64,000 nt of DNA from Pseudomonas koreensis (GTDB lineage: Bacteria; Pseudomonadota; Gammaproteobacteria; Pseudomonadales; Pseudomonadaceae): NCBI RefSeq assembly GCF_025447595.1, contig NZ_JAOEJU010000017.1, forward strand, positions 1-64,000, written 5' to 3'. The translations under genes were made by a program, and so were the position numbers. Within the stretch, counting starts at the first letter, position 1, and every line of letters starts with the position of its first letter. Below the pieces are notes generated by a model that worked only from the letters and a program-made list of their open reading frames with translations, ran no database searches and was not told where the DNA came from. Below, in pieces: positions 60,530 through 64,000 of this stretch.

Positions 60530-61507
60530 ATGAACGAATTCCAAGCCAACACCGAACAACACGAACTGCTGACCAGCGATCCAGATAGCCATGGGACAGG
60601 GCTTTCACTGCCCGTAGCAACCACCGGCGAAGTGAACAGCATATGCGAGAAGAAGCGGGTATTACTGGACGAAATCGCAGACCTGAAGATCCGTCGAGAC
60701 GGCCTCCTGAAGGAGGCAGCAGAGCAATACGTGCAGATAGCTCCTTTGGAAGCACTCTTGGAAAACGAGGAAGAACTCGATGCAGATCGGCTGTATGAAA
60801 TTCGAAAACAGTACAACACTCTCAAAATTCCTTACGACTCCTGCAAGACACGCGCTGACAACGCCGATGTTCGAATTCGACGCCGTGAGCAGCTGGTCAA
60901 TCACGAAGCCCTGATGGCGGGTTACACCGAGTCGATGGATAACTGGAAAGCTGATGAGCAAGAGCTCAACGAGAAACGCGACAGCCTCAGCACCCGCCTG
61001 ACACAGATCCAGCAGCAAGCGGAAGAGGACATGGCCAAGGCCCGGCAAGCCGAAACCGATGCAGCGACCGCCTATGCGCAGGCCGTCGCCTGGGGCGACA
61101 CCGAGGGCGAAAAGAACGCCAATGCCGACGCGCAGAAAGCCGCGAAAAATCTCGCTACGGCGACCGAACATAATCGGCGCCAACACCTGATCATCACTGC
61201 GTTGGAACAGGAACTGGCCATCGTCGACCAGCACATTGCCGAAGCGCAAAGGGAATATCAAACCATCCAGAGAACAGCCATGTCGCTGGCCCGGACAGTG
61301 CTGGAAGAACAGTGGAACGAACAAGCACAAGCGCTTATGGATAAGGGCGCCAAGCTGTGGGCGGCCGAAGGAATGCTTGGTGGGGAACACCTCACGTTGA
61401 TGAAGCTGGTGATTCCAACCAAAGGCGAAGACTTCTACAACTGGACCTGGCGTGAGTTGTCGGATCGATCCGGCAATTACAACGTGCAAGACATTCTCTC
61501 GCTGTAA
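60530..61507 (+). CDS. Coiled-coil element protein of unknown function
   Basis: This 325-residue protein consists largely of long charged helices. Heptad-like coiled coil covers about residues 38-75, 95-170 and 200-265 (EKRDSLSTRLTQIQQQAEED; HLIITALEQELAIVDQHIAE), with a small globular C-terminus (WTWRELSDRSGNYNVQDILSL is broken after SDRSG). No signal peptide or membrane helix. GAAGGAA lies 9 bases before the ATG. It is 91 bases after the replication gene. I recognise no family. Confidence 0.7.
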   Translation: MNEFQANTEQHELLTSDPDSHGTGLSLPVATTGEVNSICEKKRVLLDEIADLKIRRDGLLKEAAEQYVQIAPLEALLENEEELDADRLYEIRKQYNTLKIPYDSCKTRADNADVRIRRREQLVNHEALMAGYTESMDNWKADEQELNEKRDSLSTRLTQIQQQAEEDMAKARQAETDAATAYAQAVAWGDTEGEKNANADAQKAAKNLATATEHNRRQHLIITALEQELAIVDQHIAEAQREYQTIQRTAMSLARTVLEEQWNEQAQALMDKGAKLWAAEGMLGGEHLTLMKLVIPTKGEDFYNWTWRELSDRSGNYNVQDILSL

Positions 61508-61567
61508 CGCGCTGAACCACCGAAACAGCCTGCGCAGGTGGGCTGTTTAACCCACACAGGCTACAAA

Positions 61568-61759
61568 ATGATCATTCAATTTGACCTTAGAAACACCCCC
61601 AACTGGAAAGAAATACTGAAAGCACGAATAGTGTCCTTACAAGAAATGATGGAATTCGTGGACAAACCCCGCATAAAAACGGAATTCGAGATTCTCACGG
61701 TAAAATTGATCAACGCCGAGATCATTAGCATCCGAGAGTTTCTGAAGCTGTCAGAATAG
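61568..61759 (+). CDS. Small hypothetical protein
   Basis: This 63-residue protein (MIIQFDLRNTPNWKEILKAR) is helical and rich in Ile/Lys/Glu, with A+T-rich codons unlike the neighbouring replication gene. The ribosome binding site is weak, so the start is tentative. No known domain. Confidence 0.5.
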   Translation: MIIQFDLRNTPNWKEILKARIVSLQEMMEFVDKPRIKTEFEILTVKLINAEIISIREFLKLSE

Positions 61760-61819
61760 TGCTGAACTTGTGAGCCACCCGAACATTCAAACTGTCATCA
61801 AACAAACATAGGAAAAACC

Positions 61820-62185
61820 ATGTCCAAACTTGCCGAATACCGTCAGCTGGAAAAACACCTGGCCGAGCAAATGCAGGCGCTGGAAGCGCTGAAAAGCGAC
61901 GGCGCGCTGAAAAAAGAGATTGAATTCGAGACCAAACTGCGCGAGCTGCTGGACCAGTACGGCTTCAGCCTCAAGCACATCATCAACCTGCTCGATCCGC
62001 AGAGCACGAAACGCGCTGCAGCACCGGCGGCGACACCTGGTAAACGCAAGCCTCGCGAACTGAAGGCCTACAAGAATCCGCATACCGGTGAAGTGGTTGA
62101 AACCAAAGGCGGGAACCACAAGACGCTCAAAGAGTGGAAAACCAAGCACGGTTCCGACGAAGTTGAAAGCTGGGTTCGCAAATAA
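61820..62185 (+). CDS. MvaT/MvaU-family H-NS-like nucleoid protein
   Basis: This 121-residue protein has the MvaT layout: an N-terminal coiled-coil oligomerisation region (1-60, LAEYRQLEKHLAEQMQALEA; LKKEIEFETKLRELL), a Pro/Ala/Lys linker, and a C-terminal DNA-binding domain with the diagnostic YKNPHTGEVVETKGGNHKTL (about 87-106) and W-x-x-K-W-like end (LKEWKTKHGSDEVESW). MvaT proteins bind A+T-rich DNA and silence foreign genes. Being carried by the element, it may silence the element or change the host MvaT network. A strong terminator follows. Confidence 0.9.
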   Translation: MSKLAEYRQLEKHLAEQMQALEALKSDGALKKEIEFETKLRELLDQYGFSLKHIINLLDPQSTKRAAAPAATPGKRKPRELKAYKNPHTGEVVETKGGNHKTLKEWKTKHGSDEVESWVRK

Positions 62186-62197
62186 CGCAGCTTGAAT

Positions 62198-62225
62198 AAA
62201 AGGCCTCTCAGAGGCCTTTTCTTTT
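62198..62225 (+). terminator. Terminator after the mvaT-like gene
   Basis: AAAAGGCCTC-TCA-GAGGCCTTTT followed by CTTTTG, 12 bases after the stop. Confidence 0.9.
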
Positions 62226-62294
62226 GTTGATCACATCCTTCGCGCCTGCGACCTCACCCTCTAAGAATCATCATCTGCAAAAGGAGTCAACGTT

Positions 62295-62540
62295 GTGGAC
62301 ACAATGAGCAGACTTGAAATTGGTGGCCTGTTGTCTCGGCGCCTTCCACAATGCACCATCACCTGCTCGATAAATGCCGACCGTAGCCTGTTTATCGAAG
62401 TGGTCGGCCCCGACCAACGACAATTCACGATTGCCAACATTGATCGCTCCAGGTACCACGGAGAAGCGGGAATTAACCGCCTGCTTCGAGAGATCCTCGA
62501 AGAGATGATCATCTCTCGCCGGTCTACAAACTTGGGCTAA
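62295..62540 (+). CDS. Small hypothetical protein (possibly DUF1652-like)
   Basis: An 81-residue protein starts with GTG at 62295, 8 bases after AAAAGGAG. The pattern MSRLEIGGLLSRRLPQCTITCSI...SLFIEVVGP followed by GINRLLREILEEM loosely recalls DUF1652 proteins of pseudomonads (C-x-C, beta strands, terminal LI-ELR helix), but the match is from memory and weak. Function unknown. It may be the last gene of the element or the first outside it. Confidence 0.55.
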   Translation: MDTMSRLEIGGLLSRRLPQCTITCSINADRSLFIEVVGPDQRQFTIANIDRSRYHGEAGINRLLREILEEMIISRRSTNLG

Positions 62541-62897
62541 CGCTAGGTGCCTTGCCCAACGCCCTCGACTGCTTCCCTATAGCTCGCTGCAGCCTTCCGC
62601 GAAGTATTGCTCAGCCCTCCCAACCTGGTAGAAAAGAGCTGCCCCTAGCGGTCCTCCACGATTTTTTCTTAACGACCGCTTCTGCCCACTAGCGCCGCTC
62701 ACGGACGTCTGCTTTCGGCCAAAAGCGGACGCTCACACGCGACCGCTAACGGCCATAAGCGGACATTCGCAACCGACCGCTGACGGCCAGAAGCTGCCGT
62801 TTATGTTCATGAGTAAGTTGCGCTGGCTTCGGACTCTGCAAGGACGATCAGTGAGCCTTTTTATTCACGAAAAAGATCAAAACTTGCTGTACCTGAG
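62541..62897. repeat. Gene-free stretch with GACCGCT/GGCCA repeats
   Basis: About 350 bases without a gene. At 62690-62805 the motif CGACCGCT...GGCCA-AAGC-GGAC recurs: ACGACCGCTTCTG, CGGCCAAAAGCGGAC, CGACCGCTAACGGCCATAAGCGGAC and CGACCGCTGACGGCCAGAAGC, giving about three tandem degenerate copies with internal dyads. Similar strings are frequent between genes in pseudomonads and enterics. The element's right border probably lies in or near here, but no tRNA-Leu 3' copy is present. Confidence 0.5.
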
Positions 62898-63572
62898 TTA
62901 TAGCGCAGTCAGCACGCCCTGATAAAGCACCGGACCAGTCGGCTGTCCTGTTGGCGATCCGCCCTCGGGCTCAAGACTCACGGCCAAAGTGATGGATTCA
63001 CCAATGAGAGCTTTCTGCGCGCTGCCCAACTTGATCTCCCCATCTCCGCCTGGCGGTATAACTCCGAGGGAAACAGGTTTGCCATCTAGCGGAATAACCC
63101 ACATCTCCAGGCTGCGTTCCTTTTCAACCTTCGCCGACGCCAACAGTTTAATTTTCAGGTAATTCTCGTGAGCTTCGATGCTCATCCACGACTGTGCGTC
63201 AGCACTACGCAACGTGGCGCCGTAGCGCACTTCGTCATGGTTGTAGATAACACCCAGGGTTACTGCTGCTACCAAAGAACATAGTGCAATCGTCACCCGG
63301 AGCCAGCTCCAGAATGGCTGCCTCAGAGTGAGCTGCGGTGTTTGCGGATCTATACGCGCAGTGACTCCACGCCATACTCGATCCGGTACAGGTTGTTCAG
63401 CCAGAGGCTCAGTAAGGCTCATGAGGCTGTCCTGCCATTGCGCAAGCTCCGCGCGAAGTTCCGCGTCTTCGAGTAACAGCTGCTCAAAGCGCCGGCACGC
63501 GGTTGGCGGCATTAAACCGATCGCATAATCGGCAGCAAGTGCACGACGCAGACTTGGAGTTTGGTAGTTCAT
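62898..63572 (-). CDS. RskA-type anti-sigma factor
   Basis: This 224-residue single-span membrane protein has an N-terminal cytosolic anti-sigma helix bundle (about 1-75, DYAIGLMPPTACRRFEQLL), a transmembrane helix (about 88-108, LRVTIALCSLVAAVTLGVIY) and a periplasmic RskA C-terminal beta domain with LEMWVIPLDGKPVSLGVIP. Its start overlaps the sigma gene stop by 4 bases. It should hold the ECF sigma factor inactive until proteolysis. The signal is unknown. Confidence 0.85.
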   Translation of the reverse strand: MNYQTPSLRRALAADYAIGLMPPTACRRFEQLLLEDAELRAELAQWQDSLMSLTEPLAEQPVPDRVWRGVTARIDPQTPQLTLRQPFWSWLRVTIALCSLVAAVTLGVIYNHDEVRYGATLRSADAQSWMSIEAHENYLKIKLLASAKVEKERSLEMWVIPLDGKPVSLGVIPPGGDGEIKLGSAQKALIGESITLAVSLEPEGGSPTGQPTGPVLYQGVLTAL

Positions 63573-64000
63573 GACTCAAGGCACCTACGCAAACGCTCCA
63601 TGCCTCGGCGGATCCAAGACTTTACCGTCCCAAGCGGCGCCGACAGTTGCTCCGCCAGCTCTGAACAGGAAAGTCCCTCAAAATAAGCAATGGTGATCGA
63701 TTGGCGTTGCATCCCTTCGAGCCTATCTAGGCACCGATTCAATGAAGCGGTCTCACGGAGGCTGTTCAACTGATCATGTGCCGAGGGGCTGTCGTCGACC
63801 AGCACCTGCGCGTCGAGATCACTCAGCGGACGTTCGCGATGCTTTCGCAATTGGTCGATGGCCTGGTTTCGCGTGATGTTGATCATCCAGGTCATCGGCG
63901 CTGACAGGTGCGATTGGTAACGTGAAGCATTGTTCCAAATACGCACAAAACTTTCCTGCAGCACCTCTTCAGCCAAATCCGCGCGTCCCATGAACCGCAG
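63569..64000 (-). CDS. ECF sigma-70 factor (5' end beyond window)
   Basis: This is a partial gene: the reading frame is open through the window end, and the first ATG visible (63991) is internal, since only the second half of sigma region 2 follows it. Region 2 shows DLAEEVLQESFVRIWNNASRY and TWMINITRNQAIDQLR; region 4 has the HTH IAYFEGLSCSELAEQLSAPLGTVKSW is split around EGLS. Context with RskA suggests an ECF19/SigK-like group. Confidence 0.88.
   Translation of the reverse strand: MRFMGRADLAEEVLQESFVRIWNNASRYQSHLSAPMTWMINITRNQAIDQLRKHRERPLSDLDAQVLVDDSPSAHDQLNSLRETASLNRCLDRLEGMQRQSITIAYFEGLSCSELAEQLSAPLGTVKSWIRRGMERLRRCLES

Noticed and set aside
62690..62805. CRISPR-like spacing of the GACCGCT units
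   Set aside because: The units are degenerate, the intervals are too short and unequal, and no cas gene is nearby.
62541..62897. Possible attR for the element
   Set aside because: I looked for the tRNA-Leu T-arm/acceptor sequence and found no copy here or elsewhere to 64000.

Overview
This window is a stretch of chromosome from a Pseudomonas of the fluorescens type. Three things point to this. The gene order from guaA/guaB through der-bamB-yfgM-hisS-ispG-rodZ-pilW-rlmN-ndk-isc-cysE-trmJ-suhB-secF-secD-yajC-tgt-queA-tRNA-Leu is the classic Pseudomonas backbone. The intergenic spaces hold the pseudomonad REP family (core GTGGGAGCGAGCTTGCTCGC). There is also an MvaT-type H-NS protein, a family typical of pseudomonads.

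Layout. 1-4005: a second Lon protease (AsrA-like), a chagasin-type cysteine protease inhibitor lipoprotein and a YhhN-family membrane protein. 4150-5846: cmoA-cmoB (tRNA wobble uridine modification). 5970-7843 (minus): a Tat-exported multicopper oxidase with tadA. 8090-12424: a 1444-residue toxin-like protein whose C-terminal half is a tandem duplication of a TIKI/EreA/PMT-C2-like domain, the first copy having lost its apparent active site. 12560-12680: a candidate small RNA with promoter and terminator. 12744-14816: a TerD-like stress protein. 14976-18122: guaA/guaB. 18238-22892: a zinc-ribbon protein, a TauE-type permease with a divergent LysR regulator, xseA and an M23 peptidase. 23093-24939: leuA with a short upstream leader peptide ORF. 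25119-27046: an omega-amidase/aminotransferase pair (glutamine transaminase-omega-amidase route). 27266-28519: a delta-60 repeat beta-propeller protein.

28568-52423 is housekeeping and almost all on the minus strand: ribosome biogenesis GTPase, outer-membrane assembly, histidyl-tRNA synthetase, isoprenoid synthesis, the complete iscRSUA-hscBA-fdx-iscX Fe-S operon behind two IscR-type operator sites, cysteine biosynthesis, suhB, the SecDF-YajC translocase and the queuosine genes.

52532-52616 is tRNA-Leu(CAA). An integrated P4-satellite-like element begins at its 3' end: P4-type integrase, a cluster of GTGTAACG repeats, one unrecognised cargo gene, an AlpA regulator, small genes, a C4-type antisense RNA locus with a competing terminator, a TOPRIM/DUF927 replication protein, a coiled-coil protein and its own MvaT-like silencer. 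No capsid-hijacking genes and no second att copy are visible, so the right border (somewhere after about 62540) is not defined. The window closes with an ECF sigma factor (cut by the window end) and its RskA-type anti-sigma factor.
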